This document shows positions 48,849 to 59,100 of a stretch of 64,000 bases of DNA, piece after piece (position 1 is the stretch's first letter; each line of letters opens with the position of its first letter). This stretch comes from Trochalopteron elliotii. Its lineage: Eukaryota; Chordata; Aves; Passeriformes; Leiothrichidae. The notes beneath the pieces are model-generated. The model had not been told where the DNA came from, searched no databases, and worked only from the letters and a program-made list of their open reading frames with translations. Location: assembly GCA_024734555.1 (NCBI GenBank), contig JANPWX010019213.1:343559-407558 (forward strand), in the 5' to 3' direction. Both the position numbers and the translations under genes were made by a program.

Positions 48849-49329
48849 TGTGAGAAATGACCGCTCACTTTAAAATTTCAAAGATTTATTACACCTCAAC
48901 AAACACAACACACGACTGAATGAGGAAATAGGAACAGTGCTGGGAACACAGCTGACTGTCAGAGGCTCATCCACAAAATGGCTGCTCTGCCTTTTATACC
49001 CCTGGAGCTACATCAGCCAACCCTGGCCCCTTCCCAAAGTCTGCCAGTCAACTCTTCTTTGCTGTCCACTGGTGAAGACCTTCTTGTAACTTGATTGGAG
49101 GTGAGATGTTGTCATGCCAAGGCCCCTCAGCAACAAGCTTTACCCATTCCCAATTGCCCCACATATGGGGCACATGTACACGCCCTCCTTCCACATGTCC
49201 CTGACAGCCCTGACAACCAAGGCTGCCTGGTGGCAACAATACGGGGGAGGAGAGGGGACTATGGGGAGAACAGAGGGCGTCCAAACAACAAACTGCAATA
49301 ACCATACATCAACAAAACTTCTCTTAACA
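48849..49329 (-). mobile_element. ERV LTR, family D
   Basis: Read on the minus strand: it starts TGTTAAGAGAAG, has a clear TATA box GGTATAAAAGGCAGAGC (plus-strand 48985-49000) and AATAAA (48895-48900) about 95 bases later, and ends near CATTTCTCACA. Promoter, R and U5 are in the normal order within about 480 bases. No exact target-site duplication was found. Sequence on its right (49330-49600) may be a retroviral internal remnant, which would make this a 3' LTR, but no gag, pol or env motif is readable. Confidence 0.65.
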
Positions 49330-50231
49330 TACCCACAATATTCATCCCTTAATTGCAAGAGACGATCATCATATTACCCATATATGATGGGTAATAACAT
49401 CTATAACATTTTCTTGTACTAACATTCCAACCAATAACAAAAGAGCAAAACTGGTGTTTTACAGAGAAAACTAGACTTTGTTGAGGTACAGGATGCTCTA
49501 CTCTTGACAAGTCCCTTCCAAGAAGGTTGTCAGTTGTTGCACATCTGCCATCTCCCATGGGTCCCCTGAGAGCTGTCACTGCTCTCATCTGTTGTCACTG
49601 AAGAGGATCTCCTGCTTCAGAGTGGATGTCTCATACGTAGTGATGGCTGGGACTCTATAGATACATCTTGTCACCTCTTTGACTGCTTTCATTTTTTGGA
49701 TCCTTTAGAGGTCCAAGATGATGTTATTTGTTCCTGAAGATTCTGGGCACCAGTGCCTGCCCTTTGACTTAACATAGGGAAGGTTTTTGGGCACTGTGTT
49801 CCTTACTGTTCTTGTGCTTGCAGCCATGTTTGCTGGCTGGCAGGCAAAAGATGTGACCTGGCTGAATTCCTTTCACATCTCCAAGGCAAGTGACAGTATT
49901 TCCATGTCACATTTGAACACAGAAAGGGGCTATTTTATCCATAATAAGTATTTATTTTAATCTCTGAAGCTCTGATTTCAGACAGCCGAGTTAACAATTC
50001 AGTTTCCTGATGACTCTGCATATGAAGCCAGTCAGTTTGTTCCCATAAAATGACACATTTTCAAGCCAGCCTCTGGACTCTCAGGATCTGCCTGGATTTG
50101 ACCACCTAGAATCACCTGTTCTACCTCCCATTTAAGAATAAAATCTTGAATAAACATTTCCACAAAGCAGATTTGTAGTTCAACCTCATTGTTCTGTCCC
50201 TCACTAGGCTTCCACCAAACCTGGCTTATAC
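49330..50231. other. Unresolved sequence beside the LTR
   Basis: Minus-strand frames contain a 79-codon stretch at 49349-49588 with no recognisable retroviral motif. A perfect 9-base-arm hairpin (ATTACCCAT/ATGGGTAAT) lies at 49373-49395. Confidence 0.4.
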
Positions 50232-50564
50232 ATTTGCCTCTTTACACAGCACTGAAGCCACACCTTTTTAAGGGTCCCACCCCAGTTTTCTGCAACAGCA
50301 TATAAGATTTTTGGAGGTAAGGGTTTTTCCTTTTGTTTTTCTTTCTTGTAGGAACTTTCCCCCATTTTGTTGCTACAGAACAAAGACTAGGTACTTAAGA
50401 GAGAAGACAAAAGAAGTTGCCAAGCTCAGGGGAGGAGGGCATCTGGCTGCACTTCTCTTATCTCTTAGCGTTTCTCTCACAGGACCAGAAATACCACAAG
50501 AACTGGACTGGGAAAAGGGGCTGAGGCAGCTGCTAGCTCTTTCTCTCTTTCTCTTTCTCTTTCT

Positions 50565-50675
50565 TTTTGTCTCTGTCTCTGTCTCTGTCTCTGTCTCTGT
50601 CTCTGTCTCTGTCTCTGTCTCTGTCTCTGTCTCTGTCTCTGTCTCTGTCTCTCTGTCTCTCTCTGTCTCTCTCTG

Positions 50676-50706
<31 letters not shown>

Positions 50707-50740
50707 CTCTCTCATTCTCTCTCTCTCTCAGCTTTGGATG
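50565..50740 (+). repeat. Compound pyrimidine microsatellite
   Basis: A pure hexamer tract (TCTCTG, about thirteen units, to about 50650) gives way to a decamer tract (GTCTCTCTCT, about five units), then TCATTCTC and plain CT. The change of unit length within one tract is direct. The serine-, leucine- and valine-rich frames over it are not proteins. Confidence 0.97.
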
Positions 50741-51296
50741 GGAAGAAGTTCCACTGTGGTCACTGTGGGAAGAACCCACTGCGGGGTTCTGTTTTCTGCT
50801 GCCTTCTACCCTGAGTGGAGCTCTGCTCGTAAAAGCGGCCAGTGCACTGGGATCTTATTAACACCCTACTTCACCAAACAAAGAACCCTTTCACCATCTC
50901 CACAGAAGCCTCAGGTGAAACCCCCATGATCCCCAAGCCCCTTTCTCCTCACAGAGAATTTTTCTCTGCAGTGTTCTGGAGTTGGGCTGTTGCTGCCCGG
51001 CCCCCCTGCTGTTCCTCTGCCACGGCTCTGGGTTTTTCACTACACTGTAGACACACAACTCCTGCCAGCCAGGACGGCTCCAGTCTGATAGATCTCATCT
51101 GCCACTCCGGGACTTTGCTCATTCCTGCATTCCCAGCTTGCTACTCTGAGGTTCCTGCTACATTATCTTTTGCTATTCAGAGGGGGCACCAGGATCGGCT
51201 CCCCTGTGAGTTTGTAAAGGAAGCTCCTTCTCCATCCCTTTCTGTCGGCTGTGTCCGCCATTACCACATGGAGAGAGACAGCTGACACTCCCGCCA

Positions 51297-51315
51297 CAGC
51301 GCCCCCTGCAGGCGA
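51297..51315 (-). promoter_or_regulatory. CTCF-like motif in family B copy 2
   Basis: It is the same minus-strand core AGGGGGCGCT as at 27777 with the same CTGC before it. The shared hairpin (CCAGCAG/CTGCTGG) follows at 51354-51372. Confidence 0.5.
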
Positions 51316-51883
51316 GGGGGAATCATCGCACACCACCCCCGCCTGGCCCGGAGCCAGCAGCGCCCCTGCTGGCTGTGCCCGGAACTGCACTGAAGGGGAA
51401 AGTGCCTGCGGCCAAGAGCGGCTGTCCCGGGGTTTCTGGTGTTGTTTGCTGTTGCTGCCACTGTTGTTTGTTTGCCTTGTGATCCATATATATACTAGTA
51501 AAGAACTGTTACTTCTTTTATCATATCTTTTCCTGAAAACCCCTTAATTTCAAAATTATAGTAATTCAAAGGAAAGGGGGTCATATTTCCCATTCCAAGG
51601 GAATTCCTGCCTTCCTTAGCAGACACCTGTCTTTCAAACCAAGACAAAGATGAAGTTTCAAAATATCTCAAGATTTATTTCCAGCAGCTAAGGAGCTTGG
51701 ATTAGATTTGCAAAGATGTTCATATGCTAATATCTGTAATGTGTAGCATTGTGGCAGGATTGTAAAATGCTGCTACCTTCTCAAAGTGTCTCCTTCAGAA
51801 GCTGCTCAGAGCAGGCCACAGGAACAGCCATTTCAAGTCTATGCACACATACATGCTTCAGCAGAGGAAAGACAGGAAGGGCC

Positions 51884-52220
51884 TCCTGTGTGATATTTTT
51901 CCAGCAAGGTTTATTTTGGCATGCCAGAGGGATCATGGACAGAGGACCCACACCATGTGCCACTCAGGGATTAACTATGGGGTCAGTGGCCAATGATCTG
52001 AGGGCACAGGGGTGGTACAAAGGGCAAGGCAACCTATAGAGGGGTCTGAGGGATCAACAATTAAGTGACCAATGAAGGAAGCAATCCAGGGTAGATTGGC
52101 AGTAGTTCTGCAATACACCATTAAAGACGTCTTCTCTTTCAGCCTAGGCAGAGAACAATATGGTAAATCTTCCCAGGGCAAAGTCTGGAAGTTTCCCTGA
52201 GGGGATTTTTAGGGTTTCCA
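51884..52220 (-). mobile_element. Possible degraded ERV LTR
   Basis: On the minus strand it has a segment like CTTCATTGGTCACTTAATTG, a degenerate TATA (CCTCTATAGG), a repeated short ...CATTGGCCACTGACCCC phrase, and AATAAACCTTGC (plus-strand 51908-51919). The order suits an LTR, but neither end is clear and no second copy lies in the window. Confidence 0.3.
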
Positions 52221-53096
52221 CAGTAATGAGTCCTATCAAGGCCCTTCTGGAAAGCCACTTCATTTTGGGGTTTCCTCCCTACCTCAGCTGGGGTGTTTAG
52301 TTCATACCTGTAGGCTCAGTCAGTGCAGGGGTAGAACACCTTCCAGAGGTAGCAAAATGCCTTAAGAACTTGACTCAGACTAAACACTTGTGTGGGCATG
52401 GGGAGAGTGCTCACTGGACCTTCAGAAATCTTGAGAAGTGTACCGAAGGCTTGATCTTCTCTTTAAAAGGTAACACTGGTGTTATCTGCTGACCGGCATT
52501 GTGCACATATCCCACACCGGTGGAGGCATGTATTGCTTCAGACCGGATGCTAATGCCACAGAAAACAACACTGTCCTGCCTTCACAGATATCTGAGGACA
52601 TCCCATCCCTGCATCTCCTTTCCTTGTATATAGAACTCCATCCCACACCTGACAACCACCAATTGCTACGGTGACAACACGTGAATTCAGAAGTTGAAGT
52701 TGAATGGACTTGAAAATATGTGGGGCACTTGCTCACGGCAGCAAGCATGCAGCCTCCCCCACCCTGCTCTCCAACAGCAATGCAATTGGCAGCAACATGT
52801 CTCCCCTCACTCCCCACTTTCTGCACTGTTTGCATACTTTGGGGGAATTCTCCATCCCATTTGGAGCCCAAGAACCTGTCCCCACTGAGTGGACTTCTTC
52901 ACCTGCCTGAGAATATCCCAGGGACCCTAAATCCCACAGACTTGCATACTTCAGTTGCTCAATAAAGAAAAGGAAAGGAAAAAAAAAGACAATATTCTCC
53001 TTTTCTCAATGCCTGTTTTTCTAACAGCTTATGCCTTGCGTATTAAATACAAGAAACTCTGAGTTATGTAAAAGTCTGTAGCTTTAGCATCATGTA
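52221..53096. other. Unique sequence with an A-rich 3'-end-like signal
   Basis: AATAAA at 52961-52966 is followed directly by an A/G-rich tail to about 52989. This looks like a plus-strand transcript end or a retroposed poly(A) tail. No parent gene is recognisable upstream. Confidence 0.35.
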
Positions 53097-53982
53097 TGTC
53101 CTGTCCCAGTGTAAAAACAGGGAGCCAGAGAGGATTCTTTTAAATAGATTTGTCAGATGAAAATAAAGTGCATATGGTGTAATATTATATCTGAGAATTG
53201 TTTATTGATAAAAAAAGAGTTAAGTGTGGGATAGAACCGCAGTGGGATAGAAAAGAGAGCAGAGAGAGAAAAGAGTGAGAGAGAAACAGAAGACAGGGAC
53301 AACATTACCACAAGAATCTGTCAGGGCCAGCTCAGCAGACAGAGTGTGCATGCTGCAAGCTGTGGCAGGTGCCTGAGGCTTTTATGAGTGGCTGGGCACA
53401 ATTTTCAAGCAGCAATATGTTGCATGTCTCTGCCATGGGCAATGAGCAGGCTACTGTGGCTGTGGACACACTGCTGAAGCAGCTGTGGGCTCTCAGGGTT
53501 GGGACGCAGTGGCTGTGGGTGGCAGTGGTAGTGGCTGCAATGTGAGAAACACGGCAGCAGTGGCAGTCATGGCTGGGTGTAGGCAGTGCCTGCTCCACTG
53601 GGGAAGCAGCAGAGCTGTTGCAGGAATGAGCTGCCTCACAGAAACAGCAAAGCGGGGGCAGAAGAGGTGAGAACAGGGAGGAAGGACCACAGGGCAGGAG
53701 GAGGGCCAAGCTGACCCTCCAAGCGAGCGCTTGGACCCTCCAAGAAACCCAAAACAAGGTGGCCCTGGTTGAGTTGCAGTTAACTGCTTTTATCTGCTAA
53801 AGCTCCTCCCACAGCCCGATTTCCTGGGCATTTTTTCCCAGGCATCCAGGACTCTGCTCCACCAGCCAGTGGGGAGTCACTCACAGCCTGATTGTGAAAG
53901 TTTTCTCTCCCTCAGTTGGCTGGCAGGTGTAGTCCCCCTGGTGACACGCCACCTATTGGAATCCTTCACCTCATGTACAACA
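53097..53982 (-). mobile_element. Solo ERV LTR, family A copy 2
   Basis: On the minus strand it starts TGTTGTACATGAGG and ends GGACAGGACA. A TATA-like AGATAAAAGCAG lies at 53786-53797 and AATAAA at 53201-53206. The part around the polyadenylation signal aligns with the LTR at 6786. It is about 240 bases shorter than copy 1 and poor in CpG in the middle. No exact target duplication and no internal sequence, so solo LTR. The 141-codon frame inside is not a gene. Confidence 0.65.
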
Positions 53983-55532
53983 GATGTTGAGGCATAAATA
54001 AAAATCAGATTGGTCCCTCTCAATGCAATACCTGAAATAAGACAGTATGCTGCTCTATAGCAATAACACACTATGGCTAAGTTACTCTTTTTAAATTACT
54101 TTCTTTTAATTACCTTCTTTCTCCCACTGAAGTTTAACCTCTTCAGGACATAAGTAAAACGTATCTAGATTTCTTGCTTATGTTTTTGCAATTAATGGGA
54201 AAATGCATGGTGTTTTAATTTCTCCCTTTTTACCCTGAACTCCTCATGAAAAATTTGAGGTTTTATAACACAATTCTCAAATACACGTAGAGAGTAAGAA
54301 GTTACTTGCATTTTATATGTACCGCACAATATAACAAATCAAAAACCAGTTGCTGGAGTACAACAAATGAGTGTCCTACACAAAATGCAAGACTTAGTTA
54401 GTTAATGCCCACCATAGTGCTCCCAGAGAGCACTATGTCTTCAGCCATGGAGATTGGCAGCATGGATATCTATTTCTCCCATAACAAATTAATGGGAGTG
54501 TGGCATCTGACATAAAACATAGCAGAATTTACCTAAATTTACCTATCATGAGCAAAGGCACTGCCTGGCTCAAGACAGAGGACAGAACGAAGTGTGTCTT
54601 GCTGAGCATTTCTGATGGATTAAGGAGCTAATGCTCTTAATCTGCAAAACGACAGAAACCCACAAAAGCAAATCTTGAGTCATAGATGAAGTGTTTCTTG
54701 GGCACTGTGATTAGTCTTCTGCCCCACCTCCCCTCCCCTGATTGGGAAAGATTTTGACAACGCAGAAATAAAAATTAAGAAACTGATGAGAGGTATCTGA
54801 CACAAGCTGATGGCCAATTAACGCAGAAGGTAAAAAGTACACCTGTGTCCTGAAAATCGTCCATAAGTCTACAGATATTGCCACCTATGTACAGCAAAGC
54901 TGTGTTGCCTTAATTTTCTTCAAACTTGGGTTCCTTAATTAGAGCAGAGAAACATCATTGGCAAAAGAAAATTACTAAATAGTGTGGATGACTCTGAGGC
55001 TTTAATTATAAACATCCAGACCAGTAAAGCCAGGTCTTCCTGTTACTGCTCTGTGTTTTGCATCAGGCCACGCTGAAGTGTGGTCCCTCTGTCCCCATGA
55101 GCATGATGGTCTGCAGTGCTGGAAGTGCACCCTCGCATCCTCTTACTCTCTGGCCCTCAGAGGAGCTGTGGGAGGGCACTGTAACTGACTGAAAGGTTGT
55201 CCTAGGGACAGAGCAGCAGCATGGAAGCCAGTGTAATCAGTAAGCAGATGCTGGGCTACAAAATCCCTTCTGGAGCTTAGGAACAGAGGTCACAGCTGCT
55301 TGTACACACTGCTCCAGCATAAGGTGGTGTGGAGCACTGCATATCAGCACTGCCCATGCTGTTTGGGGCAGTTCAGCACCCCTGAACCCCATGGCAGCAG
55401 TGTCTGTGAGTCCTGCCTGCAGCAGTTGCCCAGGAGAGCACTGTATCACTCCCACACTGGGTGCAGCAGCATCTCTTTCAGGAAATCAAAGACAAATCAG
55501 ACAAATTTCCATACAAATCCATGCTGAATCTC
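53983..55532. other. Unique non-coding sequence
   Basis: 54760-55030 is AT-rich unique sequence (TTTAATTATAAAC, CCTTAATTAGAGC) that may be a conserved non-coding block. A short perfect hairpin lies at 54413-54437. No gene recognised. Confidence 0.45.
54413..54437. other. Perfect 10-base-arm hairpin
   Basis: CATAGTGCTC and GAGCACTATG flank a 5-base loop. It is too short for a microRNA precursor. Confidence 0.7.
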
Positions 55533-56133
55533 TGTACTGGTTTTGGCTTGGATAGCATTACTTTTCTTCCCAGTAGGTGATGCAGTGTTGTGTTTTGAAT
55601 TTGGTATGAGAACAATGTTGTTAATAACACACTGATATTTGGTAGGTGCTCAGTTGTATTTACCCTAAATCAGGGATGTTTCAGTGTCCCATGCTCTGCC
55701 ATGCACAAGGAGCTGTGAGACAGCATGGCCAGGACAGCTGACCTAAACTGGCCAAAGGGACGTTCTACACAATGGAGCATCCTACCTTGTGTCTATAAAC
55801 AGGGGGAAGTTGTCCAGGAGTCAACGATTACTGCTTTGGGGACAGGCTGGGCATCAGACAGTGTGAGGTCAACAGTTGTATTGGGCATCACTTGTTTCCC
55901 TTGAGTGTTAGTCCTCTCTCACTTGCTCTCCTTTTTGTTACTATTATTATAATTATTATAAGCAGTATTACTGGTATTATATTTTAGTTTGTTTCCATTA
56001 CTAAATTGTTCTTAACTCACAAAGTTCAGTGTTTCTTTCTGATTCTCCTCCCCACCAGGAATGTGATGGGGGTGTGAGCAAGCAGCTGTGGGGTACTTAG
56101 TTGCTGGCTGGGGAGAATTAAAGCATGATGACA
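55533..56133 (+). mobile_element. Solo avian ERVL-type LTR, family C
   Basis: It starts TGTACTGGTTTTGGCTTGG and ends GCATGATGACA. In between come the landmarks of a common avian LTR in order: AGGACAGCTGACCTAAACTG, GCCAAAGGGACGTTC, a TATA box (TATAAA at 55794-55799), TAACTCACAAAGTTCAG, and GGTACTTAGTTGCTGGCTGG. The polyadenylation signal has decayed. There is no clear target duplication and no internal sequence. Confidence 0.88.
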
Positions 56134-59100
56134 TCCTGTACAGTCCTTCACACACCACCTGTGCCACTCTAAAATCTCAACAAAATCCATTAAATGTAAT
56201 GTACACCAATGTGAGAGGAGCAAAATCTTGAAGAGTCTATCAAAGACTGCATGTTTATTTACCCAAGTTTTCTCTGTGAGGGGTAGGCACAAACAGACAG
56301 AAAACCAGGGAGTATCTGCAATAGCAGAGGCAGAAGTGGCACTCATCTGACTTACACATTACAGGCCCATTCTCTCTGAATCTTGGAATTACAAGAAGAG
56401 TACCCCAAGCTTCTACAGTAAATTACAGAATTTTTAGATATCTGTAGCATTTTTCAGAATTACATTTTCACTTGAGTTCATTAGAACTTCCTATAAAGCC
56501 TATACATTGGATTTTGTCTCTTGTAGTGCTGGAGATTTTGCTGCTGCCATTTCATTTATTCAGAAGTACTGTTAATCTGATATGTGTTACTCTTTTCCCA
56601 GATTTATATTGCTATATTAGTAAACTTCATAACTTAAACATGTACTTGAACAACCACCCAGTTCTAGTACAGGATACCCTTGGATTTAATAAAGGGGATC
56701 AGAACAAGAACAAACCCAAATAAGTTGCTTTCTATTTTTGTGGAGACTGTGACAAGCTTCTTTACAGCCATCAGACAGAAATGGCAGGCAACTACGCTTT
56801 TGTCGTCAGTCCACTGCATTGCATCACAAACCTCTGAAAAAGCCTGGTGACGTTGCTTTCCAGAGGAGTTCAAACTGAAAAATATTTTTGGTGTAAATGC
56901 AAATACTAGTGAAGTCATGTTAAAAATTGTTTCCTTGATTTTCCTTGATTAAAAGGTGGTTCTAGCCACTAGAAGAGAAAAGGACAATACCAGTGCATGT
57001 TCCTGGCAGTTTCTGAAGCAGAGGAGAGAGTCATTAATCCTGTTTAAATTTGCTAGAACCATAAGCACATACAGGCATAAAATATAATCACTTGTGTTTT
57101 CTTTAAAGGTCCAGGAACTAAAGTGTTGGAAATGATCATTCACAAATCACTGAGCAACCACTTTTGGCATATTTAGGACTTCTGATCTTTTAAAAAATTA
57201 ATAAAATTAGACATTCAATTTATGATTGAGCAGAAACTGTGTGAAATTATGTAGGTTTTGCATTTACTTTAAGGAAAAATTATGTTTCATTCTAAGGAAA
57301 ATAATGGGGTTTTTTCTGAGCTATGTAATATTTTCTAGACATATCGCTATATTCCGGTGTAATTTTTTTTGTAATTTTATTCAGTTTAATGATTCTATTC
57401 ACTCTGCAGCTCTTGGACTGGCAAGGGGTCACATTCAAAGCCCACACTCTGTCCTCTCTGCTGCTCAGAATGAGTCTCAGTTTGCTGCCCTGGCACTGCC
57501 TGCCCAGCCTGCTCTTCCCACCCTGCACACCGTGCAGTGGGTGGTTTCAAGGTGCACAGCAAGCTACTGTGGTTGGCATGATTCTCTACCCCAACCCAGC
57601 CTGGTACTGGGTGTCCTGGTACCTGGGAGAGCTTTTTCACCTCAGTGCTCACATGTACCTGCTGTGCTGCAATCTTCCACACCAGTAAAACCTCCCAGAG
57701 TCCTCAGCCCCTGCCTTGCAGAGCAGCCACACAACAATCATGCCATTTTAAACATATTTCTGTGCCCCCCACCAGGTTGTTGCAAGGTGAAAAGGCAAGA
57801 AAAATCAACAAAATGTTTAATTGTGCCTCCATAAGGGCTTCCCAGAGAATCTGAGCATGCTCTAACCTGTACACCTTAGTGGTGTCTTTCACACGGAGGA
57901 AGGCTCCAAGGGTGGTTTTAACTGTGCTTTCTCCTCCACAGGGTGGGCATGCCCACGATCCCTGGCCCCTGGCTGGGGTGGCAGCCAGTGTGAGGGGCCA
58001 CAGCACAGTGCTCCCCAGAGGTGCTGCAGTCAGAAACCACAGACCAGTCCCCTCCGACAGGTAACTGATTGGATTAGGAGTCCTGTCTGACAGCTTGTCT
58101 GCTCAGCCACACGGGCTCATCAACCTCTCTGTCCTGCCTGCTAATAAACTCAGCTCGTGGGACCATTCTGCTTGATGATCTCTCCTTGGGGAGTTTTTAA
58201 GGCTGTGCTCTGTGAAAACTACTTGGAGTCTATTAAAATTGCAGCTCTGCTGTTGTCATGTTGTCCCAGAGAGTCATGGGAGGTGCCTGTCACCCAGGTG
58301 GAGGTGACTATTACATATTCAAGTGAAAAAAAACCCCTGGCTTTGGGAAGAGAGGCATCCCCACCAGCAAACAGAATGGAAGGTGCTTATCTGACAGTTT
58401 TAAGGGATGAGCCTGAGGAAAGGAGACACGACAGCGACAGCGTATCACTGTACCCTCACTCTGCTGCTGAAAACACCTGTGATGCCTTTGTTGAAAGGAT
58501 TAAGCAAATGGGCAATTGCTGTCCCTGGGCTCTAGGTCATCAGCCCTGTGCTGCTGCCTCTGCTCCTCACCTGTGGGTGCTGCCAGCTGACTCTCCAGGC
58601 TGCAGGAACTCAGTGTCAGGCACCTGTTGGGGAAACTGCCTACTCCACAACTTTGGAATTTAGCCGTGGCAGAGTTCTCTGCTTTCAGGATGGGATTCTG
58701 CTTCAGTATGTCTACATATACCAGCAGTTATTTCATAAAGGACACTGCCTGAGTAAATCAGAAGACAGCAACTGTGGGATCTATAATATCTATAGAGGAC
58801 ATATTAAAAAATCACGATTTTAATTTTTTTTCTTAGATTCGCCTTTGGAGAGCTAAGGGGGGGCAGCCTGAGAAGAGCTGAGTGCAAAACAACAAATCTA
58901 AATCTTCCAGACTGTAAAGCTGCTGTGGCTTTTGCCTCAGCCACCACAATGAAAGGACCATAAACTCCAATATTCATTGTTGTTTAAGATAAAAAAGTTA
59001 ATGAATGCAGAGACTAAGGCTTAGTTGATGCAAAATACTACAGTGAGCTTTTAAGTTTTGTTTTCATTGGGCAGCCATCAAGGGCAAATTCTGAATCTGT

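Larger units (their letters stand above)
50232..51646 (+). mobile_element. LTR-like repeat, family B copy 2
   Basis: Second copy of the repeat at 26828. It is collinear from TTTGCCTCTTTACAC to the end AGACACCTGTCTTTCAAACC then AAGACA. It carries a large CTCTGT microsatellite at 50565-50740 where copy 1 has a G-rich run. A GGAGGTAAGG ... TTTCTTTCTTGTAGGAAC pair near 50315-50355 resembles a splice donor and acceptor. Frames of 167, 147 and 120 codons inside are artefacts of repeat and composition. Confidence 0.65.

Noticed and set aside
49349..49588. Possible retroviral internal coding remnant next to the family D LTR
   Set aside because: No gag, pol or env motif can be recognised in any frame, so it is left as unresolved sequence.
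50311..50814. 167-codon plus-strand and 110-codon minus-strand frames with long SVSVS or ETETE runs
   Set aside because: They are translations of the CTCTGT microsatellite.
57226..57834. 202-codon plus-strand open frame, the longest in unique sequence
   Set aside because: The first third is F/I/C-rich from AT-rich DNA and the rest P/L/S-rich. There is no domain, no promoter or splice context, and a competing frame on the same and opposite strands.
58157..58663. 168-codon plus-strand open frame
   Set aside because: No domain and no codon-use signal. The DNA looks more like a non-coding conserved block than an exon.
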